47,923 bases of DNA from contig SVKR01000153.1 of the NCBI GenBank assembly GCA_015068365.1, positions 1-47,923 of the forward strand, written 5' to 3'. Of the stretch, positions 8,330-16,276 are shown piece after piece. Made by a program: the position numbers and the translations under genes. Source of the stretch: Oscillospiraceae bacterium. GTDB lineage: Bacteria > Bacillota > Clostridia > Oscillospirales > Oscillospiraceae. The stretch's first letter is position 1. Each line of letters starts with the position of its first letter. The notes under the pieces were generated by a model. That model did no database searches. It was given only the letters and a program-made list of their open reading frames with translations, and was not told where the DNA came from.

Positions 8330-9223
8330 ATGAAATTCGTCAAAAAAGAGCATAGAATGCTGCCTACCGTGCTGGACAGCCTTGCCTGTATCACGGTTCT
8401 GATGCTGGCGCTGCGCCTGCTCAACTCCTTTGAAAACATAATGGCAGGCGCTGAATACGATTATTCCGCCAATTCCGCGATCGCGTGCGCGCTGTTTCTG
8501 ATGCTGGCCTTGTCCTCCGGCTTGCAGGCCTTCAATGCCAGAAAGGGGAACAGACTGGTGCTGATTCGGCACTTAATCAGCGTCGCGGTATTTGCGTTCA
8601 GCGGGATCTTTCTGCTCATACGCGATGCCGATTCCCTCAGCACGGCGGTGGCGTGCTATATGTATTGCCTGACGCTGATTTTGGGACGATTGCTGTCCAT
8701 CTATCAGAATCGCCGCCTGCGCAGCATTGCTGCCAACGTGATCGCGGTTTTGCTTCTGCTTCTGTTTTTCCAAACCGAAGTCCGTCCGCTTGTCGCGGTG
8801 GTCCTGATTATTATTCTTTCGATGGTGCATGTGGCTGCGGTCTCTTTTTCGCAGATCAACATCAAAGTTCTGCGTAGGATCGTCCGGAAAACCTATGCGA
8901 CCGAGATCATCTTCGGAATGCTGCTTTTGATCGTGGCGTTTTCGCTGCTGCTGCCCAGCATGGAGCCGGGGATCAAATCCTTCGGCGACGGGCTTTGGTA
9001 CTGCTTTGCGATCGTGACCACCATCGGCTTCGGCGACATCACCGCCGTGAGCATCATCGGCCGCTTTATCTCCGTCATCCTCGGCATTTACGGCATTCTG
9101 GTGGTTTCCCTCGTCACCTCGATCATTGTCAACTTCTATAATGAAGTAAAAAATGAAGAAGAAGATACAGACCCGGACGCTCCAGCAGATACAAAAGACG
9201 AGGGAGGGGAAACGGAATCATGA
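8330..9223 (+). CDS. K+ channel-like membrane protein
   Basis: 297-residue membrane protein whose last third is an ion-channel pore: a helix at about 190-210, pore loop with the selectivity filter TTIGFGD at 230-236, and a final helix at about 243-268, then an acidic cytoplasmic tail. Before this come about six hydrophobic segments rather than a classic S1-S4 voltage sensor; no helix with regularly spaced Arg is visible. TTIGFGD is the standard potassium filter. The ATG at 8330 is preferred to the one at 8324 because GGGGA lies 7 bases before it. It overlaps the next gene by 4 bases (ATGA), so the two are coupled. Gating is unknown. Confidence 0.8.
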   Translation: MKFVKKEHRMLPTVLDSLACITVLMLALRLLNSFENIMAGAEYDYSANSAIACALFLMLALSSGLQAFNARKGNRLVLIRHLISVAVFAFSGIFLLIRDADSLSTAVACYMYCLTLILGRLLSIYQNRRLRSIAANVIAVLLLLLFFQTEVRPLVAVVLIIILSMVHVAAVSFSQINIKVLRRIVRKTYATEIIFGMLLLIVAFSLLLPSMEPGIKSFGDGLWYCFAIVTTIGFGDITAVSIIGRFISVILGIYGILVVSLVTSIIVNFYNEVKNEEEDTDPDAPADTKDEGGETES

Positions 9224-10434
9224 GCGAAAACCCGAAGCCCGAGAAAAAGAAAAAACGCAGGATCTATGATTTTTCACCGGATGAGGACATCCGCTATCGC
9301 GGCCCGCTTTCTTATCGCGGCTATAAAGCACTCGGCTGGCTGTGCATCTTCTTCGCCCAACTGACGATTTTGCTTACCATCGGCTCCAGAATGGACCCCG
9401 GGATGGCAGCGGCCTATCAGACACCGATCGCGGTATTCGGCAGCCTTGCCGACATGGCGCTGCCGTTTCTGCTGATCGCCAACTTCTCGCTGATCCTGAA
9501 TATGACGGAGAACTACGGCGCACAGCTGAGCCGTTACGCGCTGCTGACCCTCGGCGTCGCCGCTGCGGTCCTCTTTTTCTTCTCACGCTACATACTGGGC
9601 ACGGCGGCGCTCATCATGGGCGATCGGGCCTCTGCCCTGGAGATGCTCCAGAGCATGTTCTGGGAATTCAGCGGCAAGGGCTACATTGACTTCAACATTT
9701 TTGTTGACCTGTTCCTCTGCACGCTGTTGATGTTTTTCCTGAATTACCGGCCCAACCACCTGTTTACCGGGAAAAAACTGCTGATTTTCCGCGCCTTTGC
9801 CATTCTTCCGGTGGCCTACGAGGTCGTGTCCATCCTGTTGAAGCAGATGTCCGACGCCGGACGGATCCATCTGCCCTTCTTCGTCTATCCCTTCCTGACC
9901 GTGAAGCCCCCGCTGACCTTTTTGGTGTTCATCGTGCTGGCGATGTTCATCAAAAACCGTGAACGCCGCTTCCGCAAAAACGGAAAGACGCATGAGGATT
10001 ACCAGATCTTTTTGAAATCCAATCGCAATTCCTGGCAGTTTTCTGTCTTCACAGCTGTTACACTGGCCATTGCCGGACTGGCTGACATTGTTCTCACCCT
10101 GGTCTATTTCGTTCGCATTATTATGACACAGGGCATGGAAGAACTCTCCAATTTTACCTATCACATGACCAAAGCAAGCGGCCTGGGACTCGGTCAATCG
10201 GTCTCGCTGCTGCTTTTGGCCCCCATTATGCTGCTTTTCTCCTATACCCGTACCCATAAGAACAAGACGCTTGACCTCATGATCCCCGTGATCGGCATTG
10301 CGCTGATCGTCATTGCGTTCATCGAAGCCGGTTATCAGTTCCTGCTGATGCTGCCGGAGATGGCGCAGTCCATCAGCTCGGGCGAGACGGTCGACGGCCT
10401 TCTGGAGCTTGTGCCGCAGCTCTTGATGGAGTAA
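9220..10434 (+). CDS. Polytopic membrane protein of unknown function, coupled to the K+ channel gene
   Basis: 404 residues that I cannot assign to a family. A charged N-terminus (residues 1-30, Lys-rich) is followed by about nine hydrophobic segments spread to the C-terminus, with a cytoplasmic-looking basic loop NRERRFRKNGKTHEDYQ in the middle. No catalytic motif is seen. Its ATG lies inside the stop of the K+ channel gene (ATGA), which argues for stoichiometric production and perhaps a shared role as an accessory subunit; this is inference. Downstream, galE follows after 32 bases with its own good SD. Confidence 0.7.
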   Translation: MSENPKPEKKKKRRIYDFSPDEDIRYRGPLSYRGYKALGWLCIFFAQLTILLTIGSRMDPGMAAAYQTPIAVFGSLADMALPFLLIANFSLILNMTENYGAQLSRYALLTLGVAAAVLFFFSRYILGTAALIMGDRASALEMLQSMFWEFSGKGYIDFNIFVDLFLCTLLMFFLNYRPNHLFTGKKLLIFRAFAILPVAYEVVSILLKQMSDAGRIHLPFFVYPFLTVKPPLTFLVFIVLAMFIKNRERRFRKNGKTHEDYQIFLKSNRNSWQFSVFTAVTLAIAGLADIVLTLVYFVRIIMTQGMEELSNFTYHMTKASGLGLGQSVSLLLLAPIMLLFSYTRTHKNKTLDLMIPVIGIALIVIAFIEAGYQFLLMLPEMAQSISSGETVDGLLELVPQLLME

Positions 10435-10466
10435 CGAATTATTATCTCATCTGGAGGACTTGATAT

Positions 10467-11483
10467 ATGAAAAAGATTCTTTTGACCGGAGCCACAGGCT
10501 ACATCGGCTCCCACACCGCTGTGGAGCTGCTGAAGGCCGGAGAGAAGATCGTCATCGTGGACGACCTTTCCAACAGCGAAGCGGGCGTGATCGACCGCAT
10601 CGAGCAGATCACCGGTGTCCGCCCCGCATTTTATGAGGGCGACGTTGCCGACAGCGCGCTGCTGGAGCGTATTTTTACGGAACACGCCATCGCTGCCGTC
10701 ATGCATTTCGCCGGCTTCAAGGCCGTGGGGGAGAGCGTGGCAAAGCCCCTGGCCTATTACCGCAACAATCTGGATACCACCTTGACCCTGCTGGAGACGA
10801 TGCAGCGCTTCGGCTGCGGCCGATTTATCTTCAGCTCTTCCGCAACGGTCTACGGCATGAGTGAGGACGTACCCTTCCGGGAAACGGCGCCGGCCGGCGG
10901 CTGCACCAATCCCTACGGCTGGACGAAGTATATGATTGAGCAGATCCTTACCGACACGGCCGCGGCCAACCCGGAGATGAGCGTGGTGCTGCTGCGCTAC
11001 TTCAATCCCATCGGCGCCCATGAAAGCGGCCTGATCGGGGAGAAGCCCAACGGCATCCCCAACAACCTTATGCCTTATATCACCCAGGTGGCCGTGGGCA
11101 AGCTGGACCACCTGCGGGTGTTCGGCAATGATTACCCCACGCCGGACGGCACCGGAGTGCGCGATTACATCCATGTGGTGGACCTGGCGAAGGGCCATTT
11201 GGCGGCGCTGCATTTCAGCGCTGCGCACAAGGGCACGGAGATCATCAACCTCGGCACCGGCACCGGCTACAGCGTTCTGGACGTGATCCACGCATTTGAA
11301 TCCGCAAACGGCGTCAAGATCCCCTATGAGATCGCGCCCCGCCGCAGCGGCGATATCGCCACCTGCTACGCCGACCCGACCAAGGCAAACGCCCTTCTGG
11401 GCTGGCACGCGGAGAAAACGCTGGAGGACATGTGCCGCGACTCCTGGCGCTGGGAACAGCACTGCCGGGAACTGGAACAATGA
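10467..11483 (+). CDS. galE: UDP-glucose 4-epimerase
   Basis: 338 residues, the usual GalE length. Interconverts UDP-glucose and UDP-galactose with bound NAD. The N-terminal Rossmann motif is GATGYIGSH, the catalytic Ser is in FSSSATVYG, and the Tyr/Lys pair is in NPYGWTKYMIE. Later family segments YFNPIGAHESG, RVFGNDYPTPDGTGVRDYIHV and NLGTGTGYSVLDV are all intact. SD TGGAGG precedes the ATG by 10 bases. It probably supplies galactose units for cell-surface polysaccharide, or feeds galactose into glycolysis. Confidence 0.96.
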   Translation: MKKILLTGATGYIGSHTAVELLKAGEKIVIVDDLSNSEAGVIDRIEQITGVRPAFYEGDVADSALLERIFTEHAIAAVMHFAGFKAVGESVAKPLAYYRNNLDTTLTLLETMQRFGCGRFIFSSSATVYGMSEDVPFRETAPAGGCTNPYGWTKYMIEQILTDTAAANPEMSVVLLRYFNPIGAHESGLIGEKPNGIPNNLMPYITQVAVGKLDHLRVFGNDYPTPDGTGVRDYIHVVDLAKGHLAALHFSAAHKGTEIINLGTGTGYSVLDVIHAFESANGVKIPYEIAPRRSGDIATCYADPTKANALLGWHAEKTLEDMCRDSWRWEQHCRELEQ

Positions 11484-11947
11484 GCCGCCGCGCGGTACTG
11501 TTTGCGATTCTGACCGGGCTTCTCATTTGCTTTATCTGGGGCCAGTCCATGCTGCCCAGAGACATTTCGGCGGGGGAGAGCTCGCTCCTGATGGACTGGC
11601 TGAAGCCGCTTCTGGACCCGCAGGGCAGGGTGGACGACGACCTGTTCCATCACGATCTGCGAAAATGCGCACATTTCACCGAATATGCAGCGCTTGGCTT
11701 TTCTATGGCCGGCCTGTTGCTGCATCTGCCAAAGCGCAAAAGGATGCCGCTCTGGGGTATGCCAGCGGTGCTTTGTGTCGCCGTTGCCGCGGTGGACGAG
11801 ACCATCCAGCTTTTTTCCGACGGGCGCGGCCCGAAGGTGCTGGATGTGCTGCTGGACAGCGCCGGGGCACTCTGCGGCATCGGGGTCTATCTGCTGCTTC
11901 GCGCTCTGATTGCCTGTCACAATAAGAAAAACACAGCCGCTTCGTGA
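11480..11947 (+). CDS. VanZ-like membrane protein
   Basis: 155 residues with about four hydrophobic segments. It keeps the VanZ signature pieces: RKCAHFTEYAALGF and DETIQLFSDGRGPKVLDVLLD. VanZ-type proteins are linked to low-level glycopeptide resistance in some bacteria, but most homologues are uncharacterised. The start ATG overlaps the galE stop (ATGA); longer in-frame starts lie inside galE and lack an SD. It is co-transcribed with galE by position. Confidence 0.85.
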   Translation: MSRRAVLFAILTGLLICFIWGQSMLPRDISAGESSLLMDWLKPLLDPQGRVDDDLFHHDLRKCAHFTEYAALGFSMAGLLLHLPKRKRMPLWGMPAVLCVAVAAVDETIQLFSDGRGPKVLDVLLDSAGALCGIGVYLLLRALIACHNKKNTAAS

Positions 11948-11963
11948 GGAGGAAGCGGCTGTG
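11932..11963. terminator. Terminator between convergent VanZ-like and ABC-F genes
   Basis: A 12-bp perfect stem (CACAGCCGCTTC and complement) with an 8-base loop. The T-run is good on the minus strand (GTGTTTTTC) and weak on the plus strand, so it serves mainly the ABC-F gene. It overlaps the 3' end of the VanZ-like gene. Confidence 0.8.
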
Positions 11964-11977
11964 CTTTATAAACGGGT

Positions 11978-13576
11978 TCACTCGGTTTCTTCGCTATACA
12001 GGTGCATGTAATCGTCGTAATGCATCATCCGGTCAACGAAGCCGTCCTCCGTCAGCTCGATGATGCGGTTGGCCACTGTCTGCGTCAGCTGGTGGTCATG
12101 GCTGGTGAAGATGATGTTGTACGGGAAGGCCTCCATCCCGTTGTTGAGCGCCTGCACGGCCTCCAGATCCAGGTGGTTCGTCGGCTGGTCAAACAGCAGC
12201 ACATTGCTGCCCTCCAGCATCATTTTGCTCAGCATGCAGCGCACTTTTTCGCCGCCGGAGAGCACCTTGACGCTCTTGTACACCTCGTCCCCGGAGAACA
12301 GCATCCGCCCCAGGAAGGTGCGCAGATAGCTCTCCCGCTTGTCCACGGAGAACTGGCGCATCCAGTCGATCAGATTTTCGTCGTGCCCGGCGAAATAGCT
12401 CTCGTGATTCTTGGGGAAGTAGGACTGCGTGGTGGAGACACCCCATTTGATCGTGCCCTCGTCGGGCTCGATCTCACCGGCAAGGAGCTGGAACAGGGTG
12501 GTGATGGCGATCTCGTTGGCGCCGATGATGGCGATTTTGTCTTCCCGCCCCATGATAAAGCTGAGGTTGTTGATGAGCTTGACGCCGTCAACGGTCTTGC
12601 TGACATTTTCCACAAACAGGCGGTCCTTGCCCGGCTCCCGCTCCGCCTTGAAGCCCACCCAGGGATAGCGCCGGGAGGAGGCGGGCAGCTCTTCCACCGT
12701 GATCTTGTCCAGCAGCTTTCTCCGGCTGGTCGCCTGGCGCGACTTGGACTTGTTGGCGGAGAAGCGCTGAATGAAGTTTTGCAGTTCTTCGATTTTCTGC
12801 TGGGCCTTTTTGTTCTGGTCCTTGATGAGCTTCTGGATCAGCTGGCTGGACTCATACCAGAAGTCATAGTTGCCGACATACATCTTGATCTTGCCGTAGT
12901 CGATGTCCACGATGTGGGTGCAGACATTGTTGAGGAAATAGCGGTCATGGCTGACGACGAGCACGGTCCCGTCGTAATCCATGAGGAAATCCTCCAGCCA
13001 GACGACGCTGGCCAGGTCCAGGTTGTTGGTCGGCTCATCGAGCAGAATGATGTCCGGGTTGCCGAAAAGCGCCTGGGCCAGCAGCACCTTGACCTTTTGC
13101 CGCGGGTCCATGGCGGCCATCTGCGTCTGATGGAATTCCACCGGGATGCCCAGCCCCTGCAGCAGCTTGGACGCATCGCTTTCCGACTCCCAGCCGCCCA
13201 GCTCGGCATACTGTTCCTCCAGCTCTGCGGCGCGGATGCCGTCGGCGTCGGTGAAGTCTTCCTTCTCGTAGATGGCGTCCTTTTCCTTGCCGCAGTTATA
13301 CAGCGTCATATTCCCCATGATGACGGTTTCCAGCACGGGATAGTCGTCAAACATGCTCTGGTTCTGCTTCAGGACCGACATGCGGGCCTTCGGGTCGATG
13401 CTGATGTGCCCGGCAGTGGGCTCTTCTTCGCCCGCAATCAGACGCAGCAGGGTGGACTTTCCGGCGCCGTTGGCGCCGATGATGCCGTAGCAGTTGCCGC
13501 GGGTGAACTGCAGATCCGCGTGGGAATACAGCACCTGTCCGCCGTATTGCAGCGTTAAGTTCTCAACAGTAATCAT
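11978..13576 (-). CDS. ABC-F family ATPase (YbiT-like), one degenerate ATP site
   Basis: 532-residue cytosolic protein with two ABC domains joined by a basic linker (about residues 245-300), as in ribosome-acting ABC-F proteins. Site I is intact: Walker A GANGAGKST at 34-42, Walker B LLDEPTNNLD, and signature LSGGE of the second domain at 439-443. All three parts of site II have diverged: second Walker A GANEIAITT at 352-360 has no Lys, second Walker B has DQ (D463, Q464) instead of DE, and the first-domain signature is MDPRQ instead of LSGGQ. The DQPTNHLD wording matches the YbiT group as I remember it. The ATG at 13576 has GGGAGAA 9 bases upstream; an in-frame ATG further upstream carries that SD inside it. 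Confidence 0.93.
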   Translation of the reverse strand: MITVENLTLQYGGQVLYSHADLQFTRGNCYGIIGANGAGKSTLLRLIAGEEEPTAGHISIDPKARMSVLKQNQSMFDDYPVLETVIMGNMTLYNCGKEKDAIYEKEDFTDADGIRAAELEEQYAELGGWESESDASKLLQGLGIPVEFHQTQMAAMDPRQKVKVLLAQALFGNPDIILLDEPTNNLDLASVVWLEDFLMDYDGTVLVVSHDRYFLNNVCTHIVDIDYGKIKMYVGNYDFWYESSQLIQKLIKDQNKKAQQKIEELQNFIQRFSANKSKSRQATSRRKLLDKITVEELPASSRRYPWVGFKAEREPGKDRLFVENVSKTVDGVKLINNLSFIMGREDKIAIIGANEIAITTLFQLLAGEIEPDEGTIKWGVSTTQSYFPKNHESYFAGHDENLIDWMRQFSVDKRESYLRTFLGRMLFSGDEVYKSVKVLSGGEKVRCMLSKMMLEGSNVLLFDQPTNHLDLEAVQALNNGMEAFPYNIIFTSHDHQLTQTVANRIIELTEDGFVDRMMHYDDYMHLYSEETE

Positions 13577-13611
13577 ATCGGATAATTCTCCCATATCAAA
13601 TTTCAAAAAAC

Positions 13612-13644
13612 ATTCTATCATATTTCGCGTCAATATGATAGAAT
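13612..13644. repeat. Perfect inverted repeat in the divergent intergenic region
   Basis: Arms ATTCTATCATAT at 13612-13623 and its exact complement at 13633-13644, separated by 9 bases. Each arm ends in a -10-like TAGAAT reading outward. It sits 36 bases from the ABC-F start and 30 bases from the MFS-like start, so it may be a shared operator or a pair of facing promoters. Confidence 0.7.
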
Positions 13645-13673
13645 AAATTTACTGCTTTTGTGGAGTGTGCCCC

Positions 13674-14678
13674 ATGACCTTGCTTTTAAACTCCCTTGCG
13701 CATTTTCTGGTGGACGCTTTGTGCATCACCACGCTGTTCTCCGCCGGCGCGGAAGGGGAGACGTTGCTGACGGCTGTGCTTTTCTATAATACCCTTGCGT
13801 TTTCCACCCAGTGCGTCGTTGGATTGCTCATCGACCGCTTCGGCGGCTGCAAGGGATGCGAGCTGGCGGCGTTCGCGCTGGTGATCCTGGGCTTCGCGCT
13901 GCCGCTGCCGTTTTTCCTCCGGGTCGCGCTGGTCGGCGCGGGTAACAGCCTGTTCCATGTCGCCGCCGGAACAGTGACCCTGCAGCGCAGCGCGGGAAAG
14001 GCCTGGCAGCTCGGCGTTTTTGTCGCGCCCGGCGCCTTTGGCGTTACACTGGGGACGCTGGCGCCGAGATTCGGCTGGATCCTCTCCGCAGCCATGCTGC
14101 TGTGCGCTGTCGTGCTGGCGTTCAGAAAAGACGGCGGGGCAGCGCTTGCAAAGCCGGGACGCGAGGGCGGCAAATTCCCGCTTTTGCCTGTGCTGCTGCT
14201 CACCTTTGCGGTAGCGGTCCGCGCGCTCGGCGGCGTGGCGGTCAGCTTTCCGTGGAAACAGACCGCGCTGCACGCGGTTTTGATGACCTTTTTCGTCTTT
14301 GCGGGAAAAAGCGCAGGCGGCTTCGTCTGCGACCGGCTGGGCGAGAAACGAAGCGCATGGCTGTCGATCCCCCTGGCGGCGGTCTGCATCGCTTTTTTCA
14401 GCTTCAGCATGCCGGCCTCTCTGCTGGGGCAGTTCCTCCTCAACCTCACCATGCCGGTGACCCTGTGGCTGCTGTACCGCCTGATGCCGGATGCGCCGGG
14501 CTTTGCCTTCGGGCTGGCGGCCTCGGCTTTGTGGCCCGGCACCATCGCCGGATATTTCATCTCTCTTTCCGGGCCGTGGCTCTGGGCGTTTGTGATCGGC
14601 ACCTTCGGCTTCGGATTGATCGCGATTTTGTATGCTTCCGCGTATTTGAACAAGCATGAATGGAGGGAATCCCGATGA
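13674..14678 (+). CDS. MFS-like multi-helix membrane protein
   Basis: 334 residues with about ten hydrophobic helices and the loose layout of a major facilitator: LLIDRFGGCKG after helix 2 resembles the conserved MFS loop, and FVCDRLGEKRS in the second half is its repeat. It is shorter than a typical 12-helix MFS protein. The ATG at 13674 has TGGAG 9 bases upstream. Two tiny membrane genes follow, each overlapping the previous stop as ATGA, so the three form a tightly coupled operon. Substrate unknown. Confidence 0.7.
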   Translation: MTLLLNSLAHFLVDALCITTLFSAGAEGETLLTAVLFYNTLAFSTQCVVGLLIDRFGGCKGCELAAFALVILGFALPLPFFLRVALVGAGNSLFHVAAGTVTLQRSAGKAWQLGVFVAPGAFGVTLGTLAPRFGWILSAAMLLCAVVLAFRKDGGAALAKPGREGGKFPLLPVLLLTFAVAVRALGGVAVSFPWKQTALHAVLMTFFVFAGKSAGGFVCDRLGEKRSAWLSIPLAAVCIAFFSFSMPASLLGQFLLNLTMPVTLWLLYRLMPDAPGFAFGLAASALWPGTIAGYFISLSGPWLWAFVIGTFGFGLIAILYASAYLNKHEWRESR

Positions 14679-14908
14679 AAAAACTGCGCGCGCTTACGCT
14701 GATGCTCCTTGCTTTGCTTCTGCTGCCAACAGCAGCATATGCCGACGCGGCGATACCGCCCGTTACGTCCCGCTCCGACATAATGCCCTGGATTATCGCG
14801 CTGATCGTCGCCGTGCTGATCGTGGCGGCGGTGATTCTGGTGCGCGTCATCGGCAAAAAGAAGCGCGCCTCTGCCGCCGCGGCGGACAAAAAGTCCGAGG
14901 ACAAATGA
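14675..14908 (+). CDS. Small secreted/membrane protein with signal peptide and one helix
   Basis: 77 residues. An N-terminal signal peptide ends around AAYADA, then about 13 exported residues (IPPVTSRSD), one membrane helix at about 38-60, and a short basic, Lys- and Ala-rich cytoplasmic tail. I do not recognise a family. SD GGAGGG and an ATGA overlap with the MFS-like gene fix the start. Its size and topology suggest an accessory subunit of the neighbouring membrane proteins; that is inference. Confidence 0.75.
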   Translation: MKKLRALTLMLLALLLLPTAAYADAAIPPVTSRSDIMPWIIALIVAVLIVAAVILVRVIGKKKRASAAAADKKSEDK

Positions 14909-15216
14909 TCTTTCTGGCCTGCCTGCTGACGCTGGTGATCGAGGTCGGTTTCTTCGCAGCGGTCGGATATCGGGACCGCTATGCCCTCACTGTCATCGTC
15001 TGCGCCAATGTGATCACCAATCTGGTGCTGAATCTGCTGCTGTGGCTTGTGCTGGATTCCTCGCCCGGATGGTGGATCTATCTGCTGGAGGGCCTGGTCG
15101 TGGCGGCGGAGTACGCCATCTATGCCGTCGCGTTCCGCCCCGGGTGGAAGCTGCTGCTTCTGACGCTGGCGGCGAACTGCCTGTCCTACGGACTGGGATT
15201 GCTGGTTTTTGGATAA
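14905..15216 (+). CDS. Small integral membrane protein, unknown function
   Basis: 103 residues made almost wholly of three or four hydrophobic helices (about residues 1-20, 25-50, 55-75, 80-102) with very short loops. No family recognised. The ATG overlaps the stop of the previous gene (ATGA). It is the last gene of the three-gene membrane operon. Confidence 0.72.
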   Translation: MIFLACLLTLVIEVGFFAAVGYRDRYALTVIVCANVITNLVLNLLLWLVLDSSPGWWIYLLEGLVVAAEYAIYAVAFRPGWKLLLLTLAANCLSYGLGLLVFG

Positions 15217-15223
15217 AAAAGAC

Positions 15224-15254
15224 TTGACCTTCCGCCTGCTGGGAGGTCAAGTCT
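15224..15254 (+). promoter_or_regulatory. MerR-type operator and promoter upstream of the MerR regulator
   Basis: TTGACC at 15224-15229 is followed by a 19-base spacer and AAGTCT at 15249-15254. The long spacer and the dyad ACCTTCC-N7-GGGAGGT inside it are the hallmark of MerR-family activated promoters, and closely resemble the CueR operator of copA as I remember it. The outer dyad extends to an 11-bp arm (15220-15230 with 15244-15254). With A/T runs outside the stem it could also fold as a minus-strand terminator, but no minus-strand gene ends here. Confidence 0.75.
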
Positions 15255-15278
15255 GAAATGAAAAAGAGGTGAGAGCGC

Positions 15279-15920
15279 ATGCGCATCAAAGAGGTCGAGG
15301 ACCTGGTTGGGATCACAAAAAAGAACATCCGCTTTTATGAAAAGGAAGGGCTGCTCACCCCCGGGCGGGAATTGGAAAACAGCTACCGCGACTATTCCGA
15401 GGAGGACGTAAAGCGCCTGCGCGTCATCAAGCTGCTGCGCAAGCTGGATATGCCCATCAGCGGCATTTCCGACGTGCTGGAGGGCAGGATCGCCCTGCCG
15501 GAGGCGCTGCATCTCCATGCGCTGCTTCTGGAGGAACAGCGAAAGGGCATCGCCAACGCCCAGCGCGTATGCCGCCTGATCTCCGATGCGGGCACCGAGC
15601 TTTCACAGCTTGACCCGGCCCACTATCTGGAGGAAATTCGCCTGGGCGAAGAAAACAGCACCATGCTCGTGAACATCCACAGCCGCGACACCGTGCACAA
15701 ATACCGGGAGAGCGTCATCGTCAGCATCGTGATCGTGGCGCTGCTGCTGGTGCTGGCGGTGTTTCTTATCTATCTCAACGCTTCCGGCACGCTTTCCACC
15801 GGCCTGCTGCTGGCCAGTGCCGCCATTTTGCTCGTTGTGTTTGTCGGCGTGATCGCCGCGGGGCTTTCCCGCATCCGGGAACTCAAAGGAGGAGAAGAAA
15901 ATGACCTTGGTAACTACTGA
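15279..15920 (+). CDS. MerR-family regulator with two C-terminal membrane helices
   Basis: 213 residues. The N-terminal 70 residues are a MerR winged-helix domain (KEVEDLVGITKKNIRFYEKEGLL). A helical linker (about 72-110) would form the dimer coiled coil. Unusually, the C-terminus has two membrane helices at about 146-166 and 172-196, so the regulator would be anchored to the membrane. No Cys pair of the metal-sensing type is present. It overlaps the ybjQ-like gene by 20 bases and lies 25 bases after a MerR-type operator, so it probably regulates its own operon. Confidence 0.88.
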   Translation: MRIKEVEDLVGITKKNIRFYEKEGLLTPGRELENSYRDYSEEDVKRLRVIKLLRKLDMPISGISDVLEGRIALPEALHLHALLLEEQRKGIANAQRVCRLISDAGTELSQLDPAHYLEEIRLGEENSTMLVNIHSRDTVHKYRESVIVSIVIVALLLVLAVFLIYLNASGTLSTGLLLASAAILLVVFVGVIAAGLSRIRELKGGEENDLGNY

Positions 15921-16212
15921 ATCCATCAGCGGAAAAGAGCTGGACACCCTCGGCATCGTCAAGGGCACCACGATCCAGAGCGTCCACATCGGAAAGGACA
16001 TCGGCTCTGCCTTCAAAACGCTGGTGGGCGGTGAGCTGCAATCCTACAATGAGATGCTGAACAAGGCCCGCGCCCTGGCGACGGAGCGCATGGTGAAGGA
16101 GGCGGAGGCCCTGGGCGCCGACGCGGTCGTCGGCATACGCTATTCCTCGTCCTCTGTCATGCAGGGCGCGGCGGAGGTCATGGTCTACGGCACCGCCGTC
16201 AAATATCTCTGA
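15901..16212 (+). CDS. YbjQ/UPF0145 family protein
   Basis: 103 residues, the standard length for the YbjQ (DUF74, heavy-metal-binding-domain) family. Typical pieces are TTESISGKE, GGELQSYNEMLNKARALATERM and ALGADAVVGIRY. Members form pentamers; the function is unknown despite the family's name. The start ATG has a very strong AAAGGAGGAG SD and lies within the end of the MerR gene. Confidence 0.9.
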   Translation: MTLVTTESISGKELDTLGIVKGTTIQSVHIGKDIGSAFKTLVGGELQSYNEMLNKARALATERMVKEAEALGADAVVGIRYSSSSVMQGAAEVMVYGTAVKYL

Positions 16213-16221
16213 TACGCCTGC

Positions 16222-16276
16222 AAAAAACGGAATGCCCCCGGTTTGGCTTTCAAAACCGGGGGCATTCCGTTTTTTT
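16222..16276. terminator. Bidirectional terminator between ybjQ-like and DHHW genes
   Basis: A long stem of about 20 bp centred on AATGCCCCCGGTTT and its complement, flanked by A-run on the left and T-run on the right, so it works for both converging genes. It touches the stop of the DHHW gene. Confidence 0.92.

Noticed and set aside
15220..15254. Minus-strand terminator at the MerR dyad
   Set aside because: A T-run is present on that strand, but no minus-strand gene ends there, and the 19-base spacer with -35 element fits a MerR promoter better.
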